NCBI RefSeq assembly: GCF_022229005.1
Contig: NZ_JAKKFD010000044.1
Coordinates: forward strand, 389,733-453,732
Source: Micromonospora trifolii
GTDB taxonomy: Bacteria > Actinomycetota > Actinomycetes > Mycobacteriales > Micromonosporaceae
DNA: 64,000 nucleotides
Reading direction: 5' to 3'
The notes beneath the pieces are model-generated. The model made no database searches. It was given only the letters and a program-made list of their open reading frames with translations, and was not told the origin of the DNA. Numbering within the stretch: position 1 is the stretch's first letter; each line of letters begins with the position of its first letter. The translations under genes and the position numbers were made by a program. Below, in pieces: positions 41,107-49,985 of this stretch.

Positions 41107-42261
41107 TCAGCCGGCTTCCGGTCCCACCGGCGGCGGGCCGGCCAGTGCGAGCGCCACCGGCTCCGGTGCGCCGGGTCCGGGCGGGCTGGGATCGGCGGCG
41201 TCGTCACGGTCGCCGGGGGTGAGGTCGGCCAGGATCTGCTTGGCGACCCGCAGCACCGTGGCGGCGCACTCCTTGACCAGGTCCATGTCCCCGTTGGCCC
41301 AGCCGAACACGTAGGCGTCGGAGAAGGCCGCGCTGTCCATTCCCAGGGCCCGCAGCACGATGTGCGTGACGCTCTCGGCTTCGGTTTCGGTGCGGCCCCG
41401 GTGCAGGGTGTGCCCGGACGTCAGGGCGTCGAGGTGCCCGCAACGGAGGTGCGCCAACTCGTGCAGGGTGGTCTTGGTCCGCTGCGCCGGGTCGACGTCG
41501 TCGCGGACCTGCACGACCCGGATGTCCGGGCCGGGGACCGTGACGCCGTTCGCGCCGTTGAGGTGCCCGGTGTGCGGTGCGACAAGCTTGTAGTCGTAGC
41601 CCTCGCCGGTGATGAGGGTGACCAGGTCGTCGTAGACACCGGTCGGGTCGTCGCCGACGAGCAACTGCGGGCGGTCCCCACGCTGGTTGACCCGCCGGCG
41701 TACGAGCACGGTCGGCGGGTCGAAGGGTTCCCCGTCGGTCTGTGACAGCTCGAAGGTGTTGGCCAGACCGAACCCGACCACCTGGACCGCCGGACGGCCG
41801 GAGGGTTCCCGGCGGACGGTGCGGCCGTTGGCCTCCCACGCGGCGGCCTGCTCCTCGGTCGGCCGGCGCTTCATGGGCGCCCAGATCTTGAAAGCCTTCT
41901 CACCGGCGCGCACATACCGCTGGTGGGCTTTCCACCCGGTCGAGCCGTCCTTCCTGCCGTACGGCAGGAAGTAGCGGGGCGTGATGCCGCGCTCGTCGGC
42001 CTGCACCAGCAGCAGGATCTGGTTACCGAGGCTGTACCGGGCCCCGAACGCGGCAACGTGGTCGATGAACTCGATCCACTGCGCCGGGTCGGCGGCCATC
42101 CGCGCCAGCCGGTCGTCGAAGTCGGCTTTGATCTTCGCCAGCAGCCCGTCGCGCTCGTCGTCGCCGCGGCGGGATGCCTCCTCAGTGGTGCTGGTGGTGT
42201 CGTGCTGCGTAGCTGCACTATTGGCCCGGGCCTTTCGGGCCGGGGGTTGACGCGTGGCCAT
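41107..42261 (-). CDS. ArdC-like/ImmA-IrrE-type metallopeptidase protein
   Basis: A 384-residue protein. The N-terminal region (FIDHVAAFGARYSLGNQILLLVQ; GITPRYFLPYGR; WKAHQRYVRAGEKAFKIW) is the ssDNA-binding DUF1738-type domain of ArdC antirestriction proteins. The C-terminal part carries TLHELAHLRCGH, an HExxH zinc motif, with ETEAESVTHIVL supplying a downstream acidic ligand. ArdC-type proteins protect transferred single-stranded DNA from restriction. AGGAGG precedes the ATG. The location in the conjugation unit fits that role. Confidence 0.85.
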   Translation of the reverse strand: MATRQPPARKARANSAATQHDTTSTTEEASRRGDDERDGLLAKIKADFDDRLARMAADPAQWIEFIDHVAAFGARYSLGNQILLLVQADERGITPRYFLPYGRKDGSTGWKAHQRYVRAGEKAFKIWAPMKRRPTEEQAAAWEANGRTVRREPSGRPAVQVVGFGLANTFELSQTDGEPFDPPTVLVRRRVNQRGDRPQLLVGDDPTGVYDDLVTLITGEGYDYKLVAPHTGHLNGANGVTVPGPDIRVVQVRDDVDPAQRTKTTLHELAHLRCGHLDALTSGHTLHRGRTETEAESVTHIVLRALGMDSAAFSDAYVFGWANGDMDLVKECAATVLRVAKQILADLTPGDRDDAADPSPPGPGAPEPVALALAGPPPVGPEAG

Positions 42262-42297
42262 CAGGGTGGCCTCCTATCCCCGCCTCGTGGCGGCGGA

Positions 42298-42327
42298 CAG
42301 GTGGGGACCCGCTGCGGCCCCCACCTG
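42298..42327. repeat. Inverted repeat in spacer upstream of the ArdC-like gene
   Basis: CAGGTGGGG and CCCCACCTG pair around a 12-base loop in the 145-bp spacer (42262-42406). Confidence 0.6.
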
Positions 42328-42406
42328 CCCGTAGGCACGAGGTGAAGCCGCCGCCCCGCGAATGGGGCGAGTTAAGGCCGGACGCGACTGAACAGGTGAG
42401 GACCGG

Positions 42407-42748
42407 TCACCGGGCGATCACCACCTCGTCGTCGAGGATGGCGAACCAGGGGATGACGGTCGCCCGGCGCAGCCGGGTCAGCCAGCTGTCGATGACGCCG
42501 ATCGGGCCGTCGGGATCCGGCAGCGGATGCCGGCGGGTGAAGTCCGGGTCGTCCTCGGCCAGGCCACCGGTCTCGGCGAGGGTCCTAGCGAAGATCCGGA
42601 TGGCTTCGCGGGTGACCGCGTCGGCGCTACGGCCGACGATGAGGATCGGCGCGTCGTCCCAGTCGATCAGCCCGTACACATCCCCGCCGGGCGGCGGCGC
42701 CGTGGGCCGCTCCCCCACCCGGCAGACGACCGGTCTGCGGGTCTTCAT
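42407..42748 (-). CDS. Small hypothetical protein of the conjugative element
   Basis: A 113-residue protein with VYGLIDWDDAPILIVGRSADAV and WLTRLRRATVIPWFAILDDEVVIAR. Start and upstream stop overlap as TGATG. No recognised family; alpha/beta, no signal or membrane segment. Its coupling to the GGDEF protein suggests a partner role. Confidence 0.65.
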   Translation of the reverse strand: MKTRRPVVCRVGERPTAPPPGGDVYGLIDWDDAPILIVGRSADAVTREAIRIFARTLAETGGLAEDDPDFTRRHPLPDPDGPIGVIDSWLTRLRRATVIPWFAILDDEVVIAR

Positions 42749-43425
42749 CACCGCGTCCCGGTGCCGGCGTCCGGGGCGGGTGGGCGGTCGTGGCCGCGCA
42801 TCCTGACCGGGTCGAAGACCGCGGTGCGTCCGCGGCCGATCGTCTTCGCCGCGCGCATCGCCCGGTCGGCGCGCCCGAGTGCCCGCCGCTGATCCGGGTC
42901 CTCATGGGGGGTGAAGACGGCGACACCGGCGCACGCGGTGACGGTGACGGTGATCCGGTGCCCGGTGATACGCAGGTCGGTCGGGTCGGCGACGGCAGCG
43001 ACCAGCCGGCCGGCGTGCCCGGGCGCGGCGGCGGGATCGTCGAGGATGACGGCGAACTCGTCGCGTCGCATCCGGAACACCGCCCCGCCCCCAGCGGACG
43101 CGACATGCGCGAGGCGGCCGGCGGTCAGGACGAGCAGCTGGTCGAGCGCGCGGTCGCCGAACCGCCCGACGACCGTCCGCGTGCCGTCGAGGTTGACCAC
43201 CATGACGGCGACGGGGCGGCGGCGTGCGGAGGCGGCGGCCAGCGCCGCGCGGAAGCCGGCGCGGTTGCCCAGGCCGGTCAGGTCATCACGGTGGGCGGCC
43301 TGTACGGCGGCGGTGAGCGCCGCCCGGTAGCGCCCGGCGGTGCGGCGGCCGGTCAGGTGGGCGGTGATGGCGGCGGTGAGCGTCAGCGCCGCGACGACGG
43401 CGGTGATCTGCGCGAAGGTGGACAT
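42748..43425 (-). CDS. Membrane-anchored degenerate GGDEF protein
   Basis: A 225-residue protein from ATG 43425 (GAGGTG upstream). One N-terminal helix (FAQITAVVAALTLTAAITAHL) precedes a GGDEF domain that opens with DDLTGLGNRAGF and has RMRRDEFAVI in place of the signature, so the two glycines are replaced by Arg. The final helix ALGRADRAMRAAKTIGRGR is intact. Catalysis of cyclic-di-GMP synthesis is doubtful because the glycines contact substrate; binding or regulatory function is more likely. A second, intact GGDEF protein is encoded at 46696. Confidence 0.8.
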   Translation of the reverse strand: MSTFAQITAVVAALTLTAAITAHLTGRRTAGRYRAALTAAVQAAHRDDLTGLGNRAGFRAALAAASARRRPVAVMVVNLDGTRTVVGRFGDRALDQLLVLTAGRLAHVASAGGGAVFRMRRDEFAVILDDPAAAPGHAGRLVAAVADPTDLRITGHRITVTVTACAGVAVFTPHEDPDQRRALGRADRAMRAAKTIGRGRTAVFDPVRMRGHDRPPAPDAGTGTR

Positions 43426-43459
43426 GGGTGCCCACACCTCCAATCCCCAGGGGTTGGGT

Positions 43460-43533
43460 GGTGAGGGCAGCCGGGATGCCACCGGCTGCCCTCACCTCAA
43501 GCGGTGCGCGAACCCCGGTGTGCGGGGTTCGCG
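43460..43533. repeat. Two consecutive perfect hairpins in spacer
   Basis: The first has a 15-bp stem, GGTGAGGGCAGCCGG at 43460-43474 with its complement at 43482-43496 and a 7-base loop. The second has an 11-bp stem, CGCGAACCCCG at 43507-43517 with CGGGGTTCGCG at 43523-43533 and a 5-base loop. They occupy nearly the whole spacer between the DUF4192-like and GGDEF genes and lack T-runs. Possible roles are RNA processing or stability. Confidence 0.8.
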
Positions 43534-43576
43534 GGCGGTGCCGGCGGCGCCCGGTACAGGCACCGGACGGGGGGTG

Positions 43577-44596
43577 TTACTCGGTGGTGGTGCCGGTGAT
43601 CGCGGCCTGCCAGACCTGCGGCGGCACGCCGGCCTGCAGGGCCTGGCCGAGCAGGTGCGCGAGCCGGTAGTCCGGGTCCGCGTCGAGGGCCCGGTCCAGG
43701 CCGATGCGCGCCAGGGCGCCGTCACCGTCGAGGTAGGCGGTGACGGCGAGCAGGCAGGCCGGGGCGGCGCTCAGTCCCGGCGTCGCCCGTCGGGTCACGT
43801 CGGTCCACAGCCGCCGCTGCGCGTCGCTGCCGTCGCCGGTGATCCAGGCGTGGTCGCGGACCTCGGGGACCATGAGCACGGCGGTCAGCCACGCCACGTC
43901 GTCGTCGGACAGGACGTCCCCGCGCACCGCGCTCTCGTAGGCCTGCCGGACGGCCGTGACACCGTCGGTGACGACCTGTTCGGGCGGGGATGACGGCGAC
44001 TGCCCGCCAGCGGCGACGGTGGGGTCCCGGCCGTCGGTGAGCATGCCGGCGAGGCGGCGCAGCGCCGTGTCGGTCGCGGCGCGCATCCGCTCGCGGGGCG
44101 GCCCGGTGATCGGGCTGATCAGGTCCTGCAACGCGGCCCGGTCCGGCAGCGGCGCGATCCCGAGGTAGACGGCCTCCGCGGGGACCCTGCTGGCGGACGG
44201 GTCATATGCCACACCGTCGGCGCAGGCCGGCGCACCGCACAGGCACCAGTAGCGGTCGCCGTCGACGCGCAGCACCTCGGGCACGGTGACATCGATGCTC
44301 TGCAGCTCAGCGGACAGGGCGGCGGTCGCGGGTGCGACGCGGTCGCACCCGCCGTAGCCGACGAGGATCACCGCCGACGCGTACCGCGCCAACAGGGTCG
44401 CGGTGTGCGCGGCCGGTTCCGCGAAGTCGTCGATTTCGGACGGTTCGGGCAGGTCGAGTCGGGCGACGAACCGGATCCGCCGGTCGTCGAGGGCGATGCA
44501 GACCAGGCTGTCGGTGGGGTGGAACCCGAGGAGGTAGGGCACCGCGACGACGATGTCGTCGCGGCTGGTGAGCCGGAGCGTGCGGGGTGCGACCAC
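43577..44596 (-). CDS. DUF4192-family protein
   Basis: A 339-residue protein starting at GTG 44596 with AGGAGG seven bases upstream. The N-terminal LRLTSRDDIVVAVPYLLGFHP and DSLVCIAL pattern defines the actinobacterial DUF4192 family, which continues with LARYASAVILVGYGG and RYWCLCGAPAC. The C-terminal part has the family's TPR-like helices (ACLLAVTAYLDGDGALARIGLDRAL). The molecular function is unknown; members are frequent on actinobacterial plasmids and ICEs. Confidence 0.85.
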   Translation of the reverse strand: MVAPRTLRLTSRDDIVVAVPYLLGFHPTDSLVCIALDDRRIRFVARLDLPEPSEIDDFAEPAAHTATLLARYASAVILVGYGGCDRVAPATAALSAELQSIDVTVPEVLRVDGDRYWCLCGAPACADGVAYDPSASRVPAEAVYLGIAPLPDRAALQDLISPITGPPRERMRAATDTALRRLAGMLTDGRDPTVAAGGQSPSSPPEQVVTDGVTAVRQAYESAVRGDVLSDDDVAWLTAVLMVPEVRDHAWITGDGSDAQRRLWTDVTRRATPGLSAAPACLLAVTAYLDGDGALARIGLDRALDADPDYRLAHLLGQALQAGVPPQVWQAAITGTTTE

Positions 44597-44661
44597 GGTG
44601 GGTCCTCCTTGACGATGCGGTGAAAATGGCCGGCGACCCCGGGGCCGCCGGGTGGGGCACA

Positions 44662-45015
44662 TCAGCGGCAGTGGGTCAGCGCGGCCAGGACCGCGTCGAC
44701 CTGGGCGGCGGTGAGGCTGCGGGCGGCGCCGTCGCGGTAGCCGGTCAGGGCGATCGGGCCGGCCAGCGGCAGCCGGGCGCCGCCGAGGTGGGCGATGAGC
44801 AGACCGGCGGCGGGGTTGGGGCGGCGACCCACCGATGGTGCGGGCGCGTCACGCCAGGCGATCAGGTGTGCGGCGGCGAGCGGGATCGGTGTCGGCGCGG
44901 CGCCGACCGCGCGGCGCAGCCAGGTGTCAACGCCACCGGTGCGTTGCCGGGTGTGGTGTTCGTGGCTGGTGCCGTCCTCGGCGACCACGATGAACGTGTA
45001 AGCGGTGTGCGCCAT
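44662..45015 (-). CDS. Small hypothetical protein
   Basis: A 117-residue protein from ATG 45015 with AAAGGGG upstream. It begins MAHTAYTFIVVAEDGTSHEH and has a compact beta-rich start followed by Ala/Pro-rich helices. No known domain; element-specific. Confidence 0.65.
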   Translation of the reverse strand: MAHTAYTFIVVAEDGTSHEHHTRQRTGGVDTWLRRAVGAAPTPIPLAAAHLIAWRDAPAPSVGRRPNPAAGLLIAHLGGARLPLAGPIALTGYRDGAARSLTAAQVDAVLAALTHCR

Positions 45016-45037
45016 GCGGAACCCCTTTGGGAGGTGG

Positions 45038-45073
45038 GTCGCCGGGCAGGGCCGTCCGGCCATGCCCGGCGAC
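45038..45073. repeat. Perfect 11-bp inverted repeat in spacer
   Basis: GTCGCCGGGCA and TGCCCGGCGAC pair across a 14-base loop upstream of the small gene ending at 44662; part of the element's series of spacer hairpins. Confidence 0.65.
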
Positions 45074-45171
45074 ACGTGATGGCCGGGCGTCGGCCAGGAG
45101 CGGAAGATGGGGCCCCCGTCGAGCCCTTCCGATCGGAGCGGCTCTTCGGGGCGCGGGTGCGGTGGTGGTGG

Positions 45172-45921
45172 TTAGGCGTCGAACACGGGCTCGCCGTCGA
45201 CGGTGACCCGCATCGGCACGGTGCCGTCGGGGCGGCGCAGCCACCCGGCCGCGTCCTGCAGGTGCGCGGACACCTGCAGCACGCCGCCGGCGTCGACGGC
45301 GGCGATCACCCACACCCCGGCGACGTGGATCGCCGGGTGCGGCGCGTCGAAGCGCGCCGCGACGACGCGGGCGTCGAGGTTCGCGCCGAACGCGACCACC
45401 GGCGTCGATCGGTGGATCTCGTGGAATCCTGCGGCGCGGCGCCGCCACCCGTCGGGGTCGTTGCCCGGCGGCGCGGCGCCGCCGTGCCTGTCGGCCCACT
45501 GGTGGGCGCGGTCGGCCATCAGCTCGCACAGCCGCGCGGCCTCCCCGAAGAGGGTGGCGTGGGTCAGCTCGGCCACCATCTGCGGTTGTGGCTGCCCCAA
45601 CGGCCCGCGCAGGTGGTGCACGCGCAACCGCACCGCATGCGAGTCGTCGTGCAGGACCAGGTGGTAGCGGTAGTCGAGGTCACCGATGTACGTGTCGTTG
45701 GCGGCAGTGGTGCCGGTGACCTCCACCCGCGGCAGGGTGCCGGGGAAGGTGTCGGCGTGGGCGAGCCAGCTGTCCACGGTCAGCGGCCGCTGATGCCGGT
45801 CGGCCCACGCGACGAAGTCGGCCACATGCGGTATCTGATACTCCGGGCTGCCCCAGCCGGCCCAGAAGCAGCGGCTGTTCCCGTGTTCGTCGGTGATGGT
45901 GACCACGGCGCGGTTACCCAT
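45172..45921 (-). CDS. Hypothetical protein of the conjugative element
   Basis: A 249-residue protein from an ATG with AGGAGG upstream. It starts MGNRAVVTITDEHGNSRCFW, followed by AGWGSPEYQIPHVADFVAW. The fold appears mixed alpha/beta with an N-terminal half of interest, but I recognise no catalytic motif. Similar sequences are known to me only as hypothetical plasmid or ICE proteins. Confidence 0.7.
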   Translation of the reverse strand: MGNRAVVTITDEHGNSRCFWAGWGSPEYQIPHVADFVAWADRHQRPLTVDSWLAHADTFPGTLPRVEVTGTTAANDTYIGDLDYRYHLVLHDDSHAVRLRVHHLRGPLGQPQPQMVAELTHATLFGEAARLCELMADRAHQWADRHGGAAPPGNDPDGWRRRAAGFHEIHRSTPVVAFGANLDARVVAARFDAPHPAIHVAGVWVIAAVDAGGVLQVSAHLQDAAGWLRRPDGTVPMRVTVDGEPVFDA

Positions 45922-45957
45922 CGGGTATTCCTCCTTCGGTCGGGTGACGGCGCGTGC

Positions 45958-46380
45958 TCACAGCGCAATGCCGTGGACGGTGACCGTCGGGGTCGGGTCG
46001 GTCAGGCGCAGGACAGCGGTCGGCGGTACGACCGCGTGGGCACCGTCGGCGTGGGAGATGACCCACCAGCGGTCACGCCTAGGCCAGATCGCGGCGACGG
46101 TGCGGGTGGTGCCGTCGAAGGCGAGCACGTCGTCCCCGGCGCGCAGCTCGCGCACCGGGCGCAGGCACACCCCGTCGGCGGGCCGCACCCTCCAGGGCGC
46201 CACCACCTCCGTGCGCCGACGACCAGGCGCCACAGCGAGGTGGTAGTCGACGCCGACGCGCGCGGCTGCCAGGGAGGTGACGGTGGCCGGTAGCCAGGCG
46301 GCGCGGGCGTTGACGTGCACGGCCTGCCCCACATGCAGCACGGCCGCGGGGAGGAAAGGAGACGTGAACAGGTCGGTCAT
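45958..46380 (-). CDS. Hypothetical beta-rich protein
   Basis: A 140-residue protein from ATG 46380 (AAGGAG upstream). Several SH3/Tudor-like strand patterns appear (AVHVNARAAWLPATVTSL; RELRAGDDVLAFDGTTRTVAAIWPRRDRWW), suggesting small beta-barrel repeats. It sits between two other unknown genes of the unit. No function proposed. Confidence 0.65.
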   Translation of the reverse strand: MTDLFTSPFLPAAVLHVGQAVHVNARAAWLPATVTSLAAARVGVDYHLAVAPGRRRTEVVAPWRVRPADGVCLRPVRELRAGDDVLAFDGTTRTVAAIWPRRDRWWVISHADGAHAVVPPTAVLRLTDPTPTVTVHGIAL

Positions 46381-46408
46381 GCCGGGCTCCTTCACGGGGG
46401 ATGACGAA

Positions 46409-46437
46409 CCCGGACACGGCGGCGCTGCCGTGCCCGG
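46409..46437. repeat. Near-perfect inverted repeat in spacer
   Basis: CCCGGaCACGGC and GCCGTGcCCGGG pair with one mismatch within the 315-bp spacer 46381-46695, which holds further GC-rich dyads and no gene. Confidence 0.5.
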
Positions 46438-46695
46438 GTGGGGTGATCAGGTGCGCAGGCCGGGCAGCGGCCGGTGAAAATGCCCGCAGGGGCGCCGGCG
46501 CCGCAAGGCAGCACGCGGCGCGGTAGCGGCCCGGTCAGCGGCCGGCAGTGCGGCGCGGCGTCAGTGAGTGCCGCGCGGACCGTGACTGCCGCAGCCCGAT
46601 CAGGTGCCTGCCGTCGGACGACGATCAGGTAGCTGTGGTGGGGGTACCGGTTGCGGGCCGCACCCCGTGGTGCGCCAGCACGGCGCGGGGTGGGA

Positions 46696-47460
46696 TCAGG
46701 AGGTGCCGGTGCGGTGCCCGTGGGGACGGCGGTCGCGGTGTCGCACCGCCGGGCGCACACCGGGTGCGGGCGGCTCGCCGTCGCGGACGGGGTCGTAGTG
46801 CGCGATGCCGCCGCCGCGGCGTTTCGCCGCGTACATGGCCCGGTCGGCCCGGCCGAGGGCACGGTGCGGGTTCCCGCCGGGTGTGCGGCAGATGCCGATG
46901 CTGACGGCCATCGGCCGGGTGACGCCGTCGATCGTGATGGGCGGCGCGAGGACACCGGTCAGGGACCGGGCCAGGGTCCGCGGGTCGCGGGGGGTGACGA
47001 GGACGAATTCGTCGCCGCCGAGGCGGGCGACGAGGTCACCGACGTCACTGGCCTGCTCGAGTCGGGCGGCGAGCTCGGCGAGGAACCGGTCACCGCCGTC
47101 GTGGGTGTGGGTGGTGTTGATGGCGTGCATGCCGTCGACGTCGATCAGCGCGACGGTCACGTCGGTGCCGGCGGCGTCGATGAGGTGGTGTTCGGCGACG
47201 CGGCGGACCGCGAGCCCGGTGACCGGGTCAAGGTAGGCGACCGCAAGGTCGCTCTCCAGGTCGGCGATGCGGTCCGCGGCGTGCACGGCACGGTGGTGGG
47301 ACAGGGCCAGCAGGATCGACTGGGTGATGCCGACGGCGGCGATGATGCCCGCCACGCAGGGGCGACCGGTGAGCAGCAGGGCGAGCAGGGCGGCCTGGGC
47401 CCCGATCGTGGTGGCGATCGGGATCCGGCGCAGGGCTGTCGCCCACGCGGTCAGGCGCAT
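46696..47460 (-). CDS. Membrane GGDEF protein (probable diguanylate cyclase)
   Basis: A 254-residue protein with two N-terminal hydrophobic helices (IGAQAALLALLLTG; VAGIIAAVGITQSILLALS), a short coiled linker, and a GGDEF domain: YLDPVTGLAVRR, VALIDVDGMHAIN with the metal Asp, and an intact signature RLGGDEFVLV. The product would be cyclic di-GMP. AAAGGAG precedes the ATG. With the degenerate copy at 42748 the element carries its own c-di-GMP-type pair, possibly linking transfer to a morphological state. Confidence 0.85.
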   Translation of the reverse strand: MRLTAWATALRRIPIATTIGAQAALLALLLTGRPCVAGIIAAVGITQSILLALSHHRAVHAADRIADLESDLAVAYLDPVTGLAVRRVAEHHLIDAAGTDVTVALIDVDGMHAINTTHTHDGGDRFLAELAARLEQASDVGDLVARLGGDEFVLVTPRDPRTLARSLTGVLAPPITIDGVTRPMAVSIGICRTPGGNPHRALGRADRAMYAAKRRGGGIAHYDPVRDGEPPAPGVRPAVRHRDRRPHGHRTGTS

Positions 47461-47501
47461 GAACGGTTCTCCTTTCGCACAGGGGGGACGCGCATGCCGG
47501 T

Positions 47502-47528
47502 AGGCGGACCGGTGCGACCGGTCCGCCT
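47502..47528. repeat. Perfect 12-bp hairpin in spacer
   Basis: AGGCGGACCGGT, loop GCG, ACCGGTCCGCCT; lies between the GGDEF gene and the preceding gene on the minus strand. No T-run. Confidence 0.75.
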
Positions 47529-47553
47529 CGTCGTTCGGGGGTAACGCAAGGGT

Positions 47554-48216
47554 TCAGCGGGTGTGCAGCGCCACGAGAACATCGCGGTGGTGCAGCAGGC
47601 TGATCTGGTGGTTGACCGCCGCGAGGTAGGCCACCTGGGTGACGTACCGGTCGGTGGCGGCTACCAGGTGAGCGCCGTCGAGGCAGACGAGGCTGCGGCC
47701 CGGCACGGCGCGCAGCCACCCGTAGTGGGCGTAGCTGTGCGCGCCGGACTGCAGCGCCTCCAGGTGGCTCGTCGGCAGACCGGTGAGCCGGTGCGGTAGG
47801 GCGTTGTAGGTGAGCATGCTCGCGATGCGGGGTTGGGCGAGGTACTGCTGGCGGGCCGTGGCGATCGGGTACGTGCCCGCGCTGGCCCGGTGCCGGTCGA
47901 GGAACGTCCAGTAGGGCTGGGCGGGGCGGGTGCCGGCAACGATCTGGTTCCAGAGGTGCCAGCGCCACCAGAACGCGTCGCGGGCGGCGGCGCGCATCGC
48001 CTCGAGGTCCAGCCATCGGAGGGGTCCACCGGCGGCGGTGTTCTTCCGGGGCTGCAGCAGCCTGCCGCGGTGCCAGCGGGTGCGGGTGATGAAATGCCGG
48101 GCGCTGCTGAGGGGGGTCAGCGGGGTGCCCGCGAGGCGGGTCGTGGCCGTGGTGGCCAGTCGGTGGGCGGGGGTGCCGTCAGGCAGGCACACGATGGTCA
48201 GGGACCCAGGGGGCAC
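47554..48216 (-). CDS. Hypothetical protein of the conjugative element
   Basis: A 220-residue protein starting at GTG 48216 with AAGGAGG upstream; longer frames upstream are Pro/Arg-rich and non-coding-like. It contains LDLEAMRAAARDAFWWRWHLWNQIV, rich in Trp, and LEALQSGAHSYAHYGWLRAVPG. Basic and soluble. No family recognised. Confidence 0.7.
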   Translation of the reverse strand: MPPGSLTIVCLPDGTPAHRLATTATTRLAGTPLTPLSSARHFITRTRWHRGRLLQPRKNTAAGGPLRWLDLEAMRAAARDAFWWRWHLWNQIVAGTRPAQPYWTFLDRHRASAGTYPIATARQQYLAQPRIASMLTYNALPHRLTGLPTSHLEALQSGAHSYAHYGWLRAVPGRSLVCLDGAHLVAATDRYVTQVAYLAAVNHQISLLHHRDVLVALHTR

Positions 48217-48790
48217 GGTTCCTCCTTGCACGGGGGCGGCGGCCGGGCGCGGGCGCGCCGGGGACGGGTTCCCAGGAAAAGGGGAGGTGAGGTGAGGAAG
48301 GGGGCTTGACGGCGATGCCGTCAGCGGTTCGCGGAAGAATCCACAGTGGACGCCGGATCGGCGCGAGGTGGTGTCGAGGGTGGGCGGGACGCCTACGGGC
48401 GGCGCAGGCCGACCGGCCAGATGGCGGGTGGGCGGTGGCGACCGCGGTCGTGGGCGGCGGGGCCCGGATGGTGCGGCATAAAGGGGGTTCATTGAAATGA
48501 GCCCTCACCGTAGCCCGGTCACCCAACACACATCGGCCTCGCGGACCTTTGCCGGCGCGGGCGGTGAGGCACGCCGGTGCGACGGCACCGCCGGGTCCAC
48601 CGCTGTTGGGTGAGGTGCGGGTGCCGGTTGGCCAACCCGCCACCGTCGTGGCCGTTGGGTAACCCGACGAGACGTCTGGGACCCGGCTTCGCCCGGCTTC
48701 ACCGCTGACTCCTCGTCGGCCACCATCACCGACACCGAACGCTCAAGGCCCCCGGCTGGTCCGCGAGTCAGCGCGTCGCCACCCGCGTGG
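48217..48790. promoter_or_regulatory. Gene-free spacer with TGTTGGGT-type words
   Basis: No credible gene in this 574-bp stretch. It contains ACCCAACAC near 48521, GCTGTTGGGTG near 48602, GGTTGGCCAACC (a dyad) near 48626 and CCGTTGGGTAACC near 48652. The same word recurs at 58460-58586 and 59596-59808. The stretch probably holds a promoter and operators for the genes downstream at 47554 and below. Confidence 0.5.
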
Positions 48791-49768
48791 TCACGAGGTG
48801 ACGTCGACGACGAGGCGCAGCGGATGGTCCTCCGGTCGCGCCGGTCCGGGGGTCAGCGGGCCGGGTGGGCCGTGGCTGCTCGGCAGGTCGGCCAGGGTGA
48901 GCCGGTGGCGTCCGTTACCGGCCAGCCGCCACACCGGCCCGGCCGGATTCGACCCGGATTCCGGTGAGGTGGTCGCGACGGTCAGGGTGGGTTCCGGCCG
49001 GTCGGCGAGCCGGCGGTGCAGGTTCTGCTCGCGTAGTCGGCTGGGCAGGACGAACAGCAGCGGGTACTGCGGGCCGCCTTCGGCATGCAGCTTGCGGTGC
49101 GACGCCAACTTGTCCACCAGGCGGCCGATCGGCTCGGTGCCGCGGTCGAGTTCAAGGAAGAACCCGGTTTCCTGGTCGCCGTCGGTCCAGACGCCGTGGC
49201 CGTCGGGTTTGATGCGGTGACCGAACACCGCGGCGGTGGTGCGCTCCGACCACCAGCGGGTCAGCGCGGCGCCCGGCTGGTGGCGGGCGTGCACGAGCAG
49301 GGCGACGAAGACGTCGTTCACCGCGAGCAGGTGGCGCAGGGTGGGGCTGGAGTAGATGCGGTCCTGACGGTCCCGCACCGCCCGGGCGGTCGGTGGGCTG
49401 TCGTCGCGGGCGAGGGCGACGTAGCGGGAGGACAGCAGGCCGGGTAGCCAGCACACCGGGTCCGGTGCGCCAGGCCGGTTGCGGATGAACCGGTCGATGA
49501 ACCGCAGGCGCCGCAACAGGTGCAGACGGTGCCGGCAGGTGGTTGGGTTGGAAAACAGGACGGCCGTGAGGTGTTCGGTGGTGAGGGTGCCGTGCTCGTC
49601 GAGGAGCGCGGCGATGGTGTAGTCGCGGGGTCGCAGCCGATGGGACACGTCGATGAGGGTGTGCGCCGGGGTCGGACGACGGGTGGTCGCACGCGACGCC
49701 GTTGGCGGCGTGTCCCCCGTGGAGAGCTCCCCCTCAGGGAGGTGTCGGGATTCGGTGTCACCGGACAT
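48791..49768 (-). CDS. Replication-relaxation family protein
   Basis: A 325-residue protein. The winged-helix-like start RLRPRDYTIAALLDEHGTLTTEHLTAVLF and RHRLHLLRRLRFIDRF, then VNDVFVALLVHAR and the catalytic-core-like FFLELDRGTEPIGRLVDKL, are the pattern of the replication-relaxation family found beside FtsK/VirD4-type genes in actinobacterial plasmids and ICEs. It is thought to act in plasmid DNA relaxation or replication initiation; in this element no classical relaxase is otherwise visible. AGGAG precedes the ATG. Confidence 0.85.
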   Translation of the reverse strand: MSGDTESRHLPEGELSTGDTPPTASRATTRRPTPAHTLIDVSHRLRPRDYTIAALLDEHGTLTTEHLTAVLFSNPTTCRHRLHLLRRLRFIDRFIRNRPGAPDPVCWLPGLLSSRYVALARDDSPPTARAVRDRQDRIYSSPTLRHLLAVNDVFVALLVHARHQPGAALTRWWSERTTAAVFGHRIKPDGHGVWTDGDQETGFFLELDRGTEPIGRLVDKLASHRKLHAEGGPQYPLLFVLPSRLREQNLHRRLADRPEPTLTVATTSPESGSNPAGPVWRLAGNGRHRLTLADLPSSHGPPGPLTPGPARPEDHPLRLVVDVTS

Positions 49769-49985
49769 GACGGCTCCTCGCTGGGCTGTTGGGTGGGCAG
49801 GGGCGGCCTTGGGCCGGCAGCACGGCGCCCGGCGCCGGCCGGGTCGGTGGCTGCGACGACGACCGGATCCTGGCCGACCCCCGGTGGCGGCTGGACCACA
49901 CCCGGTGGGTGCCCGGCGGTCCCCGCCGCGGCGGCGAAGGCCCTGAATCTCACCGGGCGGCGTCGCCTGGTGGCGCGCTGGTGGG

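Noticed and set aside
48217..49985. TGTTGGGT words as a possible CRISPR array or iterons
   Set aside because: Spacing is irregular and the intervening sequences are not of fixed length, so an operator set is more likely.
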